This document shows, piece by piece, positions 1 to 9,800 of a stretch of 61,957 nt of DNA. Positions within the stretch are counted from its first letter, which is position 1, and every line of letters starts with the position of its first letter. The stretch is taken from contig DANW01000001.1 in the NCBI GenBank assembly GCA_002501605.1, positions 1 through 61,957 of the forward strand. Reading direction: 5' to 3'. The notes below the pieces were generated by a model. It saw only the letters and a list, made by a program, of their open reading frames with translations. It was not told the origin of the DNA and made no database searches. A program made the translations under genes and the position numbers. The DNA is from Euryarchaeota archaeon UBA28 (GTDB lineage Archaea > Thermoplasmatota > Poseidoniia > Poseidoniales > Thalassarchaeaceae).

Positions 1-5
1 ACACT

Positions 6-82
6 GGACCCATAGTGTAGCCTGGATATCACATGAGCTTGCGGAGCTTGTAACCCGTGTTCGAATCGCGGTGGGTCCGCCA
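6..82 (+). tRNA. tRNA-Arg (anticodon GCG), CCA encoded
   Basis: The cloverleaf can be folded by eye. The acceptor stem pairs GGACCCA (6-12) with TGGGTCC (72-78), followed by discriminator G79 and a genomically encoded CCA (80-82). The D arm is short, with GTG pairing CAC. The anticodon stem TGAGC/GCTTG has two wobble pairs and a seven-base loop TTGCGGA, placing GCG at 41-43, which reads Arg codon CGC. The T arm is CCGTG-TTCGAAT-CGCGG. There is no intron in the anticodon loop. The identity rests on the anticodon alone. Confidence 0.9.
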
Positions 83-83
83 C

Positions 84-257
84 TCACTCGCTCAATTTGT
101 CCAACTCTTGTGCATACAATATCAGTGTTGGCGCCCAGAGCCCGACGAAAATGCCTAGCATTTCATCGCCACCGTTGTATGAGAAATAGATGTAAATTGA
201 TGCAGCAATAGAAACAGCACTCGCCGCCAAACCAACTTTTGTCATTTTTCCAGTCAT
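84..257 (-). CDS. small membrane protein, 57 aa, unknown function
   Basis: This short frame lies between the tRNA and the divergent thioesterase. It starts at ATG 257, and GGAGG sits about six bases upstream, a good ribosome binding site. The 57-residue product starts MTGKMTKVGLAAS and has two hydrophobic stretches (about 8-26 and 33-48) separated by a YNGGDE turn, then a polar tail ending KLSE. This suggests a two-helix membrane hairpin. No function is recognised. The clear Shine-Dalgarno and the hydrophobic pattern argue that it is a real gene. Its stop lies two bases beyond the CCA of the tRNA on the opposite strand. Confidence 0.65.
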   Translation of the reverse strand: MTGKMTKVGLAASAVSIAASIYIYFSYNGGDEMLGIFVGLWAPTLILYAQELDKLSE

Positions 258-290
258 ATTCAACCTCCGTTAATACCCAATCATCGACGG

Positions 291-298
291 TAAAATAC
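291..298 (+). promoter_or_regulatory. possible TATA box for the thioesterase gene
   Basis: TAAAATAC lies about 30 bases upstream of the GTG at 326. This is close to the spacing expected for a leaderless archaeal transcript that begins at the start codon. Called by eye only. Confidence 0.3.
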
Positions 299-325
299 AT
301 TTGTCATATCCCATACCGTCATTTC

Positions 326-745
326 GTGCCCTTCTCATCATCCAGGAGAGTCGACTTTCCAATGGTCGATTTAGCTAAAATCATGTACTATCCTAGATTT
401 TGGGATTTAGCACATAGATTCTATGAGGAGTCATGGGAATACTCCTGCAAGAGACACTACAATGAAATCCTAAGTGAGGAGGGAATCGGATTTCCTCTGG
501 TCCATAGTGTAGCGGAGTTCCATCATCCACTTTGTTACGGAGATACGGTCAATTGCGAGATTTCAGTGGTCAATATCGGTGAGTCCTCGATAACATGGAA
601 GTATGAATTCCGCAATCAGTTCGAAGTACTGTGTTGGTCAGCCGATCAAGTCACAGTTTGTGTCGAGATGGACCAGATCAGGTCAAAGATTCCAGTGCCT
701 GATTGGATGAGAGAAGCACTCACGGAGAAAATGCTAGTCAATTAG
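326..745 (+). CDS. hotdog-fold acyl-CoA thioesterase (YbgC/4-hydroxybenzoyl-CoA thioesterase type)
   Basis: The product resembles hotdog-fold acyl-CoA thioesterases, which hydrolyse acyl-CoA to free acid and CoA in the cytoplasm. The segment FPMVDLAKIMYYPRFWDLAH matches the family pattern (F-x-D-x-D-x-x-G-I-x-Y-Y-P-R-Y) around the catalytic loop. The usual catalytic Asp is replaced by or shifted to the VDLA stretch, so activity on CoA esters is not certain. A later strand, YGDTVNCEISVVNIGESSI, is also typical. The start is uncertain. The frame is open back to a TTG at 239, but that would overlap the divergent small gene, so I use GTG 326, which has a possible TATA box at a leaderless distance. 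ATG 362 is an alternative. Its TAG stop directly abuts the TGA of the convergent pentapeptide gene. Confidence 0.7.
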   Translation: MPFSSSRRVDFPMVDLAKIMYYPRFWDLAHRFYEESWEYSCKRHYNEILSEEGIGFPLVHSVAEFHHPLCYGDTVNCEISVVNIGESSITWKYEFRNQFEVLCWSADQVTVCVEMDQIRSKIPVPDWMREALTEKMLVN

Positions 746-1138
746 TCACTCGTCTTCTCGTGGCCACTTCTTGGTCAGTGCCTTCCTTAGATCGTCATTC
801 ATGCGAGCATCCCACCAATTCGCATTTCTCCAAATTGCATACCGCCCCCTTATGCCTCGAAGATCGGCCCCATCTAACTTGGTACCTTGAAAATTGGATA
901 GGTTCATTTTCGCCTTTAGAAAAATCGCATCACGCATATCTGCGTTATCGAATGAGGCCTTCATCAGATTTGCACCCTTGAACGACGCCCTCCTCAAGTC
1001 TGCTCCAGAGAGATCGGCTCCTTCCAGATCAGCTCTATCAAAAACAGCCCTCCTTAGATCAGCCCCCGAAAGGTCCACGCCCCTGAGGTCTTCGCCTATA
1101 TGAGAGGTGTATGACCAGTCTTTGGGTTCTTCAGACAT
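746..1138 (-). CDS. pentapeptide repeat protein
   Basis: From about residue 15 the 130-residue product is a run of roughly 15 A(D/N)Lxx-type pentapeptides, for example LRGVDLSGADLRRAVFDRAD. These fold into a right-handed quadrilateral beta-helix. The tail is non-repeat and rich in Trp and Lys. Such proteins serve as scaffolds or DNA mimics, and no specific role can be assigned. ATG 1138 is preferred because GGTGA lies four bases upstream; a GTG at 1147 in the same frame would overlap the stop of the gene upstream. The two genes are almost certainly co-transcribed. Confidence 0.85.
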   Translation of the reverse strand: MSEEPKDWSYTSHIGEDLRGVDLSGADLRRAVFDRADLEGADLSGADLRRASFKGANLMKASFDNADMRDAIFLKAKMNLSNFQGTKLDGADLRGIRGRYAIWRNANWWDARMNDDLRKALTKKWPREDE

Positions 1139-1139
1139 G

Positions 1140-1697
1140 CTACTCACCGATAGACAGGTCTTCGAGATAATCGAGCCCTGCGTCGGTCAAAATGACGAAT
1201 CTATTCTTCTCTTCAGAGTTCGCGGGATACGTCAGAAGAGGTCCCTTACCTCGCCCAGTTGTCCCTCCCTCAATCATTCTATTGATGTACAAAGAGAGGT
1301 TCCACTTCTCTACCTCTTCCTCCGTCCACCTACCTGTCTGAGATATCAGCCTCCTTATTTCCCTAGGAGGGGTGTTGGACTCCCTTTCGACCGACCTGAG
1401 ATAGTGAATGCATGCAAGTATGACATCCCCCGTCTTGTGAATTCCGCATGAGCTTAGAAGGTGCCCAAATGAAGACCCCCTCTCTGGTATTTTCGCATCT
1501 AGAGCAGATCTTGTAGCAGCCTCTATTGCTGTGTCCCTTGCCTTCCTGATCTTTGAAAGAGAGGATTGCCAGGTATCCGTCTTGAGTATTTTACCAAGAT
1601 TTGTTATCATCTCCTCGTCACTGCCAGTAAGATCAATCTCCTCAGATCCCACCCTGATGAAAATGCGTCCCATCGGGCCTGAGTCCTGAACTTCCAC
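1140..1697 (-). CDS. hypothetical protein, 185 aa, possible C-terminal winged-helix
   Basis: I do not recognise this protein. The N-terminal 20 residues are beta-strand-like (GRIFIRVGSEEIDLTG). A helical middle follows, and the final 60 residues include a tryptophan-rich stretch (GRWTEEEVEKWNLSLYINRM) and FVILTDAGLDYLEDL, which looks like the last helix-strand of a winged-helix domain. There is no signal peptide or membrane segment. The 5' codon is GTG 1697; ATG 1673 (MGRIFIRVG) is an equally plausible start. It sits directly upstream of the pentapeptide gene, with which it probably forms an operon. Confidence 0.65.
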   Translation of the reverse strand: MEVQDSGPMGRIFIRVGSEEIDLTGSDEEMITNLGKILKTDTWQSSLSKIRKARDTAIEAATRSALDAKIPERGSSFGHLLSSCGIHKTGDVILACIHYLRSVERESNTPPREIRRLISQTGRWTEEEVEKWNLSLYINRMIEGGTTGRGKGPLLTYPANSEEKNRFVILTDAGLDYLEDLSIGE

Positions 1698-1799
1698 AGA
1701 TGTGGCTGATTAGGGGGTTATTTGAAGTTATTTTTTCTTCGTATTCTGTAACACAGGTTAATAGCAATAGAACCTACGTGATTGAAACGAGATATTGAA

Positions 1800-2591
1800 A
1801 TGCATCCGCCTAGAGGAGCATCTGTGTCCGGAGAGTCCAACAATGCTTATCCTCTGGTTTTGCATACCGATGCTGACCCTTCAACACTCGGGGGCATTGC
1901 TGTATGTGGATTCTCCACCGTTGGTTCAGTAGGGGTGATAGCAGCATCGCACCTCATAAGATCACTCGATCTGTCTCCAATGGGGACCGTAATGCACCCT
2001 AAATTTCCCGCAATAGCGTTGATCCATGATTCAGTACCAAAACACCCTGTCAGAGTCTATCAGGGTGATGGACTGGGAGTATTCACCTCAGAGATTCAGT
2101 TTCCTCCAGAAAATGACGCCTATTTCGGTGAGACTGTCTTGGAATGGTTCACTAAGGGAGGTTTCGAGAGGCTCTACGTAGTCGACGGTGTAATAAGTAA
2201 CGACCTTGGAATAAAGGAGGACAGCGACCTTTGGGGAGTCTCTTCCAAACCAATAGGTCGTGAGGCCCTTGATAGTGCTGGGATAAATAGGATTCAGAAT
2301 GGCATTGTTTCTGGTATAACCGGTTATCTGATCGCTGAGGGCGAAAGAAGGGGACTTGAGATAACTGCTCTCCTTGCGGAATGCAACCCGATGTATCCAG
2401 ATGCCAGAGCGGCGCTGATAGCTATTGACGGATTGAGTGATCTGATGGATATGGAGATACCAGTGCAGGAGCTTCTGGAAGATGCCAAGGAAATAGAGCA
2501 GAAAGTAAGAGAGGCTTTCGAGAGAGCACAGTCAACCGCTCTTCCAGCCCCCGGTCCAGACGATGAAGACGATGTCCCAATGATGGTCTGA
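1800..2591 (+). CDS. PAC2 family protein (proteasome assembly chaperone-like, PbaB type)
   Basis: The 263-residue product follows the PAC2 fold pattern. Strand LVLHTDADP is followed by a glycine-rich GFSTVGSVGVIAASHLI, then VYQGDG, then a long second domain with ISGITGYLIAEGERRG-type glycine turns and LLAECNPMYPDARAA. A helical tail (EIEQKVREAFERA) and an acidic end DDEDDVPMMV follow. Archaeal PAC2 proteins of this kind include proteasome assembly factors. The C-terminus here is not a clear HbYX motif, so proteasome binding is only inferred. ATG 1800 is used; a TTG at 1782 in frame is possible. The TGA stop abuts the TAA of convergent nfuA. Confidence 0.8.
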   Translation: MHPPRGASVSGESNNAYPLVLHTDADPSTLGGIAVCGFSTVGSVGVIAASHLIRSLDLSPMGTVMHPKFPAIALIHDSVPKHPVRVYQGDGLGVFTSEIQFPPENDAYFGETVLEWFTKGGFERLYVVDGVISNDLGIKEDSDLWGVSSKPIGREALDSAGINRIQNGIVSGITGYLIAEGERRGLEITALLAECNPMYPDARAALIAIDGLSDLMDMEIPVQELLEDAKEIEQKVREAFERAQSTALPAPGPDDEDDVPMMV

Positions 2592-3155
2592 TTAGTAGAA
2601 AGGATTCTCCCCAGCGGAATGATCTGTCGCGTCAATTACCTCAGAGATCGATGGTACATTGTCCTTAATCATGCTCTCAACGCCTTGCTTCAGGGTCACA
2701 TCCGCCATACCGCACCCCTGACACCCGCCACCGAATACGATAACCGCTTTTCCATCTTCAACTCCCATTAGCTCCACGTGCCCACCATGCGAAGCTACTG
2801 CTGGATTGACCTCACTTTCAATTATCTCCGCCACAGCTTTTGATATATCATCCATCCACAAGGGATTAGGATTGTCGAAACTGAAACCACCACCCATGAG
2901 TGTCTCTTGGTAGTCAAGTGTCGTCCCGTCGATGTACTTGGCACTCCGTGGATCAATGAACACACGCATGCCGTCCACATTGATTTCATGGTCCCCTTCT
3001 TTGGAATCCTTACTCTCGATGAATTGCAAATCGTATTGGAAGCCATTGCGACTCCTTCCGGTAATCTCAACCCGAAGGCACACCTCATCAATCTCGTCAG
3101 CGGCTTCAGCGAATTGATCAAGCATTTCCCTAGCCTTGGGACTGAAACTCAGCAT
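2592..3155 (-). CDS. nfuA: Fe-S cluster carrier NfuA-like protein
   Basis: The protein has two parts, like E. coli NfuA, and a similar length (187 versus about 191 residues). The N-terminal half is a degenerate A-type (HesB/IscA-like) domain: SFSPKAREML, then a VFIDPRS strand and a GGGFSFDNPNP loop, without the usual cysteines. The C-terminal half is a NifU-like domain with the cluster-ligating CQGC in GGGCQGCGMADVTL. It is expected to receive and pass on a [4Fe-4S] cluster. The likely start is ATG 3155, which has GGTGAG eight bases upstream; GTG 3164 is in frame. It diverges from moaA, itself a [4Fe-4S] enzyme. Confidence 0.9.
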   Translation of the reverse strand: MLSFSPKAREMLDQFAEAADEIDEVCLRVEITGRSRNGFQYDLQFIESKDSKEGDHEINVDGMRVFIDPRSAKYIDGTTLDYQETLMGGGFSFDNPNPLWMDDISKAVAEIIESEVNPAVASHGGHVELMGVEDGKAVIVFGGGCQGCGMADVTLKQGVESMIKDNVPSISEVIDATDHSAGENPFY

Positions 3156-3236
3156 ATCTTTCACTCACCGTAGCACTGGGTCATTCTTCAAGGCTTGCTC
3201 AGGTACCACTATCACTAAACGTCCCTTGGAGGTATC

Positions 3237-4235
3237 GTGACGGCCGCAGATTTGAGGGATTCCTTTGGAAGACCATTGCGTGATCTGAGGATTTCAGTAA
3301 CTGACAGATGTAATTTCAGATGCACATACTGTATGCCCAAGGAGATTTTCGGGAAGGACTTCCCATTCATGCCTAAAGACAACATAATGACATTTGAGGA
3401 GATAGATAGGTTAGCTGGAATTTTCATCTCTCTAGGAGTCAAGAAGATTCGATTGACAGGCGGAGAGCCTTTACTGCGGAGAAATATCCACCAACTGATT
3501 TCAATGCTATCTTTGAGAGATGTAGAGGTGGCAATGACAACGAACGGTGTTCTTTTGCCCCGTTATGCCCCCTCTCTCTCAGCAGCAGGATTGGATCGTA
3601 TCACTGTAAGCTTAGATGCACTAGATGAATCCACATTTGCCACAATAACCGATTCTGGACACACAGTAGCCGCTGTTTTGGCTGGAATAGAAGCCGCAGA
3701 ATCTGTTGGCCTCGGACCAATCAAAATTAATACGGTCGTCAAAAGAGACATCAATGAGGACGAGATTCTACAATTAGTAGAAAGGTTCTCAGACAGGGAC
3801 ATAGCAGTCCGATTCATAGAATACATGGATGTCGGCAATTCTAATGGATGGAGTATGGATGACGTAGTAAGTGCCGAGGAAATAAGGGAGGCAATAGGCG
3901 ATCTTAGTGAAATCCCTGCAAATAACCCAAGTGATGTTTCTAAGAATTATCGCTTACCCAATGGAGGAGAGGTAGGGATAATATCAAGCGTAACTGAGCC
4001 CTTCTGCAACGAGTGTACACGAGCTCGAATAAGTTCGGATGGCAAGCTATTCACGTGTCTATTTTCCAATAGAGGATTGGACATCCTGTCGTTGATGAGG
4101 GATGGTAAAGACGATACTGAAATTTCTAACACAATAAAACAAATCTGGAAATCAAGAGACGACAGATACTCCGAAATCCGTAGCCATAAATCATCCATTG
4201 CAGACAGAGTCGAGATGTCTTACATCGGTGGTTGA
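3237..4235 (+). CDS. moaA: GTP 3',8-cyclase MoaA (molybdenum cofactor biosynthesis)
   Basis: This radical SAM enzyme performs the first step of molybdopterin synthesis, converting GTP to 3',8-cyclo-GTP. The SAM cluster motif is TDRCNFRCTYC (C25, C29, C32). The SAM-binding RLTGGEPLLR follows, and the C-terminal substrate cluster is CNECTRARISSDGKLFTC. The protein ends MSYIGG, the conserved C-terminal Gly-Gly tail. The length of 332 residues is normal. GTG 3237 is preceded by GGAGGT at ideal spacing. No other moa genes are in the window. Its last 16 bases overlap the 3' end of convergent trm1. Confidence 0.96.
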   Translation: MTAADLRDSFGRPLRDLRISVTDRCNFRCTYCMPKEIFGKDFPFMPKDNIMTFEEIDRLAGIFISLGVKKIRLTGGEPLLRRNIHQLISMLSLRDVEVAMTTNGVLLPRYAPSLSAAGLDRITVSLDALDESTFATITDSGHTVAAVLAGIEAAESVGLGPIKINTVVKRDINEDEILQLVERFSDRDIAVRFIEYMDVGNSNGWSMDDVVSAEEIREAIGDLSEIPANNPSDVSKNYRLPNGGEVGIISSVTEPFCNECTRARISSDGKLFTCLFSNRGLDILSLMRDGKDDTEISNTIKQIWKSRDDRYSEIRSHKSSIADRVEMSYIGG

Positions 4236-5551
4236 TGCTCCAATGATATATCTACGATATCGTCCCAGCTAGCATCAGTTTTGAATGAGGGCTTACCATA
4301 GTGGGCCAAGGAGGCTCTATGCCCAATCTTCCTCAGCTCCTCGACCATAAGCGTGGGACTGGGAGGAGACCCAATCCCCAACCAGCTGGATAGATCATCT
4401 ACCAAGATATGGTGAGCGGCGTCGATTACAGACCCCTCTGATTCAATATTCCTGACAGACCTTAGAACCCTACGCTTCTCCATCTCAAAATCCCTCTTTG
4501 ACCATCCCGCTATGTCCTCATCTTCATACTCAGCAACACACATCTTCATTGCCTTCGACTCAGTCATTGAACGCATAGCTCCCTTGTCCCCCAGGCTTCC
4601 AACCCATAGCGGTCCAGAAACACGAGGGTCCCTACGATTAACAGGGAACGAAAGTGGCAGTAAACAAGTCATGGGGAGGCTGTCCATTGAAAGCTCCGGA
4701 TGTAATCCGTATTCGACGGAACACTCTACCTCTCCCTCAGTAGGGGAATGCACCCTCCATCCGAGTCCTTCCTCCATCAAATTCGCCCCCTCCTTGCTTC
4801 TTATTACCCGGGAAGAAACTCTTAGGTGATGAGAGTCCCAAATGGAAAGTAAAGGCTCTATGGCACGATCATGCCTCGCGGCGGCTCTAGCAAGATTCCC
4901 CATCATCACTCTCAGAGCCGAGTCGTGTGCCAATCCATCTACCCTCACCCTGGAACCATATCTACGAAGCATCGCCCCTCTAGAAGATCCCGTCAGAGCG
5001 GCTGTATCCGTAGCGCTAACTTCGATGACTCCACTTCTGGCAAGAGACTGTAGCGAAACATCCAGAAACGGAAGAGGGGAGCCGAAGGGATCGATATCCA
5101 CCCAGTGACGACCGTGTGCCAGAACTATCTTCCTGAGGTCCCCCACAGAACTTGTCAGGGATCCCTTCCCATGTACCGGAGGAAACTCATCATGGCTCCT
5201 CATTGCCCAGCTAAGAGAATTCTCATCCAAATCAGAAATTGCCACATCCAATCTCTCCGCCTTGTTCGCAGGGAGCTCATTTAACCACCTTCTAGCCCGT
5301 ATCCCAGAAGCCGCTAATCCATCCAATGCATACACAGTTCCTTGCCCTAGCATCCCACTCTCCATGGCGTAGTCCAATAGAAGCACGCTCCTCGTTCTAC
5401 TTCCGGACATTGCGGGATTCAGAAAAACGCCCCCTCCCCTTCTTGAAACGGGCCCAGACCTACTGGAATCCGGTGCCATGGATACCCTCGTTAGAGTCCT
5501 CCCCTCTCTGTGGACGACACCCGGCCAATCCTCGGATACATCCTCACTCAT
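4220..5551 (-). CDS. trm1: tRNA (guanine(26)-N(2))-dimethyltransferase Trm1
   Basis: Trm1 uses SAM to dimethylate G26 of tRNA. Motifs in order: VFLNPAMSGSR (about residues 42-52), SAM-binding DGLAASGIRARRW (77-89), the acidic DLDE, the catalytic DIDPFGSP (153-160), and ATDTAALTGS. The C-terminal half matches the family's second domain, including WVGSLGDKGAM. At about 443 residues it is somewhat longer than many archaeal Trm1 proteins. ATG 5551 is used; a GTG at 5566 would add five residues. It runs convergent into moaA and overlaps it by 16 bp. Confidence 0.95.
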   Translation of the reverse strand: MSEDVSEDWPGVVHREGRTLTRVSMAPDSSRSGPVSRRGGGVFLNPAMSGSRTRSVLLLDYAMESGMLGQGTVYALDGLAASGIRARRWLNELPANKAERLDVAISDLDENSLSWAMRSHDEFPPVHGKGSLTSSVGDLRKIVLAHGRHWVDIDPFGSPLPFLDVSLQSLARSGVIEVSATDTAALTGSSRGAMLRRYGSRVRVDGLAHDSALRVMMGNLARAAARHDRAIEPLLSIWDSHHLRVSSRVIRSKEGANLMEEGLGWRVHSPTEGEVECSVEYGLHPELSMDSLPMTCLLPLSFPVNRRDPRVSGPLWVGSLGDKGAMRSMTESKAMKMCVAEYEDEDIAGWSKRDFEMEKRRVLRSVRNIESEGSVIDAAHHILVDDLSSWLGIGSPPSPTLMVEELRKIGHRASLAHYGKPSFKTDASWDDIVDISLEHQPPM

Positions 5552-5592
5552 GCTAGTCGGAGGCACCCATAACTCAAGGTATTGACTGCTAA

Positions 5593-6675
5593 TCAGTACG
5601 TATCGAATCTTACAGCTGGATCTAAATGAGTGACAACCCTGCCATTATCAGTGACTTTGCCGACGATAGCCGATCCAGGGACCCTTTCTGAAATCCAATC
5701 CAAAATCGATTCGGAGACTTCCTTGGAAACCGCGATGACCATTCCCATGCCCATGTTGAAAGTACGATACATTTCACGGATTTCTATCGAACCCATCTCC
5801 TGAATCCATGAGAACTCTTCCAATACGGGGAGTGGAGAATCAATGTGCCAACCTAGAGAGTCATGGAGTCGTAATAGATTGGATAGCCCACCACCTGTGA
5901 CATGGCATATCGCGTGAATGCACGAAGCATCACACGGGCCATCCCGAATCAGATCAACTATTGGGTCACAATAGATACGTGTAGGATTCAAGAAAACTTC
6001 CCCAAGGGTCAACTCCCCTTGCCTAAATCTCTCGACCCTACCATCCTCGACACTGAAAGGAGCGATATCATCCCAAGAGGCATCACAATGATCTACAACT
6101 CTGCGAACCAAAGAAAAGCCGTTGGAATGAACTCCAGAAGACGGCAATCCGATCAATACATCCCCCTCCTGAAGGGTTTCGCCCGTGATTTCCGATCCCC
6201 TATCAAGCCACCCGAGAGCAGTACCTGACAGGTCAAGCTCATTCACGATACCGGGAAGACTCGCAGTTTCCCCCCCTGCTAGAGTGACTCTGGCTCTGCG
6301 ACATGCCTCAGTTAGGCTTCTTCCGATAGCGGCATGAACCTCAGGATTTGGCCTTGGAACGGCTATGTAATCCACGAACGCAATTGGCTCTGCCCCCACA
6401 CATAGCAAGTCATTGACGTTCATCGCCATGCAGTCTATACCAACACCAGCCCAATGGCCAACCTGGTTTGCAACAGTCAACTTACTACCAACACCGTCGG
6501 TTGCCAAAGCAAGATACTTTTCCCCAAACTCAACTAAGCCACCAAAACCCCCGGGAAGATCGACAGGAGCGCCAATGCTCCCCTTTGGTCTGGATGAGAG
6601 ACTCAATGCTCCCACGAGCGCCCCCACTGCTTTGCCTTCCAGATCGATATCTACCCCACTACTTGCATAGTCCAT
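5593..6675 (-). CDS. purM: phosphoribosylformylglycinamidine cyclo-ligase PurM (AIR synthetase)
   Basis: PurM closes the imidazole ring to give AIR in purine synthesis, using ATP. The segment MDYASSGVDID is the classic start. It is followed by ATDGVGSKL (about 58-66), MNVNDLLCVGAEP, LAGGETASLPG and GLPSSGVHSNGFSLVR, and near the end by HVTGGGLSNLLR and the FNMGMGM motif. The 360-residue length is normal. The frame is open far upstream, but ATG 6675 fits the family start; GTG 6690 is possible. It is divergent from the transporter lipoprotein. An AT-rich tract around 6750-6800 probably holds its promoter. Confidence 0.95.
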   Translation of the reverse strand: MDYASSGVDIDLEGKAVGALVGALSLSSRPKGSIGAPVDLPGGFGGLVEFGEKYLALATDGVGSKLTVANQVGHWAGVGIDCMAMNVNDLLCVGAEPIAFVDYIAVPRPNPEVHAAIGRSLTEACRRARVTLAGGETASLPGIVNELDLSGTALGWLDRGSEITGETLQEGDVLIGLPSSGVHSNGFSLVRRVVDHCDASWDDIAPFSVEDGRVERFRQGELTLGEVFLNPTRIYCDPIVDLIRDGPCDASCIHAICHVTGGGLSNLLRLHDSLGWHIDSPLPVLEEFSWIQEMGSIEIREMYRTFNMGMGMVIAVSKEVSESILDWISERVPGSAIVGKVTDNGRVVTHLDPAVRFDTY

Positions 6676-6821
6676 GGGCCTTGCACTCACAGCACAGCCA
6701 CAAGCCCCCAGTTCATGATTTTCTTGGTCGGACTGCCACACTACATCTCTGCAAATAAAAAATAAGACTAAGCCCTGTTTTTCCAAAAAACCCGATTTTT
6801 TGACTTTTTTTAGCGAATCTC

Positions 6822-6834
6822 TATAACATATATA
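6822..6834 (+). promoter_or_regulatory. TATA element upstream of the transporter operon
   Basis: TATAACATATATA lies 34-46 bases before the ATG at 6868. This would give a short leader that contains GTGAG six bases before the start. It is the strongest TATA-like run in the 192 bp divergent spacer between purM and the binding-protein gene. Confidence 0.45.
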
Positions 6835-6867
6835 CTGCGTCGTGCAGGCACTGGAACGTGAGTTTCT

Positions 6868-9800
6868 ATGAAGAACAACAAGATGATTGCAATGATGCTT
6901 ACCATGAGCATGCTGGCGGCAGCTTTCGCCGGATGCCTTGGTGGGGACGATGAAGTTGACACACCAGACTGGTCCATTTCGATGGCCAGCGACGTTAGTG
7001 CAGACTTCGTGGAGTCCGCTTGGGACCCCATAATCCCCAACCTGAATGCCGGCGATATGTGCGACGCCATCATATCGGCGATGACGAAGACTGACGAGCG
7101 AGAGCAAGCTGTCGACTTCACCAGGGCCTACTACACAAGTAGCCAGGGTGTAATCGGTGGATCTGGCGTCGCTTCCATCAGTGAAGTCGCAGACCTGAAT
7201 GTAGCAGGCACCACAATAGGCGTACAGTCCGGAACCACCTCGGATTTGTATGCTCAGGATAACCTAGGTGCAGCTACTATTAGTGCGTATGACGACTTCC
7301 CTTCAGTAATTGCCGCTTTGAACAACGGTGACGTACACTATGCAATGGGTGACGCACCCGTTCTGTCACTAGAGGGAACCCTGATGGTTACCTTCTCAGA
7401 TGAGAACTTCGGTATGGCTGTCCAGGGAGATTCCTCCGGGGAGCTATTGGGCGCGCTCAACATGGCCATTGGTGCACTGGTCGACTCTGGTGAGTACGAC
7501 CTGATTTACGGAGCCCACTTCGATGGAGCTGTAACTCTGGCCGATGATACCACAATGGACACTGCCACTTCCTACCCAGTACCAACTGAGGGAAGCGACC
7601 TAACAGTAGTTCTTGAGTCTGGGAGCCTAAGGCTTTGCACAGACCCGTTCTACCCTCCATTCGAGAGTTACGATGACACCGGTGCTGTCGTAGGCTTCGA
7701 CGCTGACATAGCTCACGCTGTGGCAGACGAAATCGCAGCACACTACATGGGAGCAGAAAACCCAATGTTCATTCCACCCGTCGTGGAAGAGCCAGCCGTG
7801 ACAATCAAGCTAGGATTCTTGAATGACGCAACAGGGCCTATCGCTCAGTTCGCCGCTCCATTCACCTTTGCATGGGGAGCAGCAATGGATGACCTAAACG
7901 CAATGGGTGACGACTATGTCTTCGAGATTATCGAGGCAGACTCCGGATGTGACGGTACAATGGCTGGTACAGCAGCCCAGTCCCTTGTGGACGCCGGTGT
8001 TGTAGCAGTAGCCGGTGCAGCATGCTCCGGTGCTTCGATCGGTGCTAACGCCATCCTCTCAGCAGCAGGAATCCCGATGATCTCCTACGCGAGCACATCA
8101 CCTGCTCTGAGCGACGCAACTGCATACCCCCACTTCTACAGGATTGTACCAAGCGACGCACTACAGGGACAGGCGGCAGCTGACATGATCATGGCAAGTG
8201 GAGTTTCCAACACCGCTGTCGTTCACATGACAAACGCATATGGATCGGGTCTAGCGGATGCTGTCGCAGCTAACCTAGGTGCTGACAATGTCTGCCTACA
8301 GTCAGGGTACGAAGAGACCACAACCGACTTCCAGGCTGCAGTACAAGCAGTCATGGATTCAGGATGCGACTCAGTCTTCCTCGGTTCATATGCCTCAGAC
8401 GGCGCGATGATCGTCGAGACCATGGCAGTCATGGGCGCTACTATACCAATCTTCAGCGCTGATGGAATGGCTGGATCGGCAGCACTTGAGGAGTACACCA
8501 ACCCAGCTGCGGCAAATGGAATCGAGGTCACAAGGCCAAGAGCCGCTGCGGCAGGTGCAGGCGTTTTCGCGGCTGCTTGTTCAGCTGACTCAGTCTGCCA
8601 GACTGGAATCTTCACTTCCGAAGCGTACGACGCAGTAATGATGCTCGGTCACGCAGCAATGATGGAGGACGGAGAGAACATGGGCATGCACGTGCCCATG
8701 GTAGGCGTTGATTACGCTGGAGACAGTGGTACTCACACGTTCCTAGACAACGGTGATGTCGGAGGATCCGGATATGATGTCTGTACCTTCCACCATGTCC
8801 CAACATTTGGAGAGTACTTCAACTGTGACAGGATGTGGGAAGCTGGAGGCGACGGAGTCGCTGACGTACCTTGGACCGGAGCTACAATCAAGATTGGATT
8901 CTTGAACGACGCCACTGGACCAATCGCAGTTTACGCAGACGGATTCGTGGCTGCATCGCAGATCACGCTGGGTCTCGCCAACACTCTGGCATACAGTCAG
9001 GGAGTGCAGTTCGAGATAGTCTACGCAGACTCAGGTTGTGATGGTACAATGGCCGCATCCGCAGCTCAGACCCTTGTTGATGCAGGCGTATGGGGAGTAG
9101 TCGGAGCAGCATGCTCCGGAGCTTCCATGGCCGCCAACTCGGTACTTTCCGCTGCTGGAATCCCGCAGGTGTCCTACGCAAGCACTAGCCCAGCGCTCTC
9201 TGACGCAACACAATACCCGTCCTTCTACCGTGTCGTCCCAAGCGATGCGTTCCAGGGATCGGTCGTCGCTGATGTCATGACTGCGGACATGCAAGACAAT
9301 GTCGCAGTTATCCACATGACGAATGCATACGGATCTGGACTAGCTGACGCATTCGTCGGCAGCATGGACGCAGGCCACATCTGCACACAGATCGGATACG
9401 AGGAGACAGCTACTGACTTCACGTCCATTGTGAGCACAGTGGTCAGCGAGGGATGTACCTCAGCCATGCTTGTGTCCTATGCAGCAGATGGAGCAGCTCT
9501 GATTGAGGAGATGGCACTTCAAGGATTCACAGGAGCTATCTACGGAGCAGACGGGATTGCAGAGGAAGGACTAGCAGCCGATATGGCCGACAAGTCCCTA
9601 GTAGACGGCGTTATCGCCACAAAGCCATCAGCCGGTGGCGCAATGTCGACAGTGGGCATGGTCTTCGCCGCACAGTGTGCCGCTAACCCTGCTTGCGCTG
9701 GCGGTATCTACACCGCTGAGGCATTCGATGCTGTTTACATCACAGCATTCGCCGCCTTCACACAGCTAGCAACCCCCGGTATTACCAAGGATATGGCAAT

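Noticed and set aside
239..325. Upstream extension of the thioesterase to TTG 239
   Set aside because: It would overlap the start and ribosome binding site of the divergent 57-residue gene, and it uses a weak start codon.
1107..1451. Long plus-strand frame opposite the 185-residue hypothetical gene
   Set aside because: It is a shadow frame. The minus-strand gene has better start context, amino-acid composition and operon placement.
6781..6815. T-rich run (TTTTTTGACTTTTTT) as a terminator
   Set aside because: It lies between divergent genes, so there is no upstream transcript on that strand to end. It is more likely part of the promoter region.
5593..7107. A 504-residue frame extending purM upstream by 144 residues
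   Set aside because: The extension has no family likeness and runs through the divergent promoter and into the receptor gene. The family start is ATG 6675.
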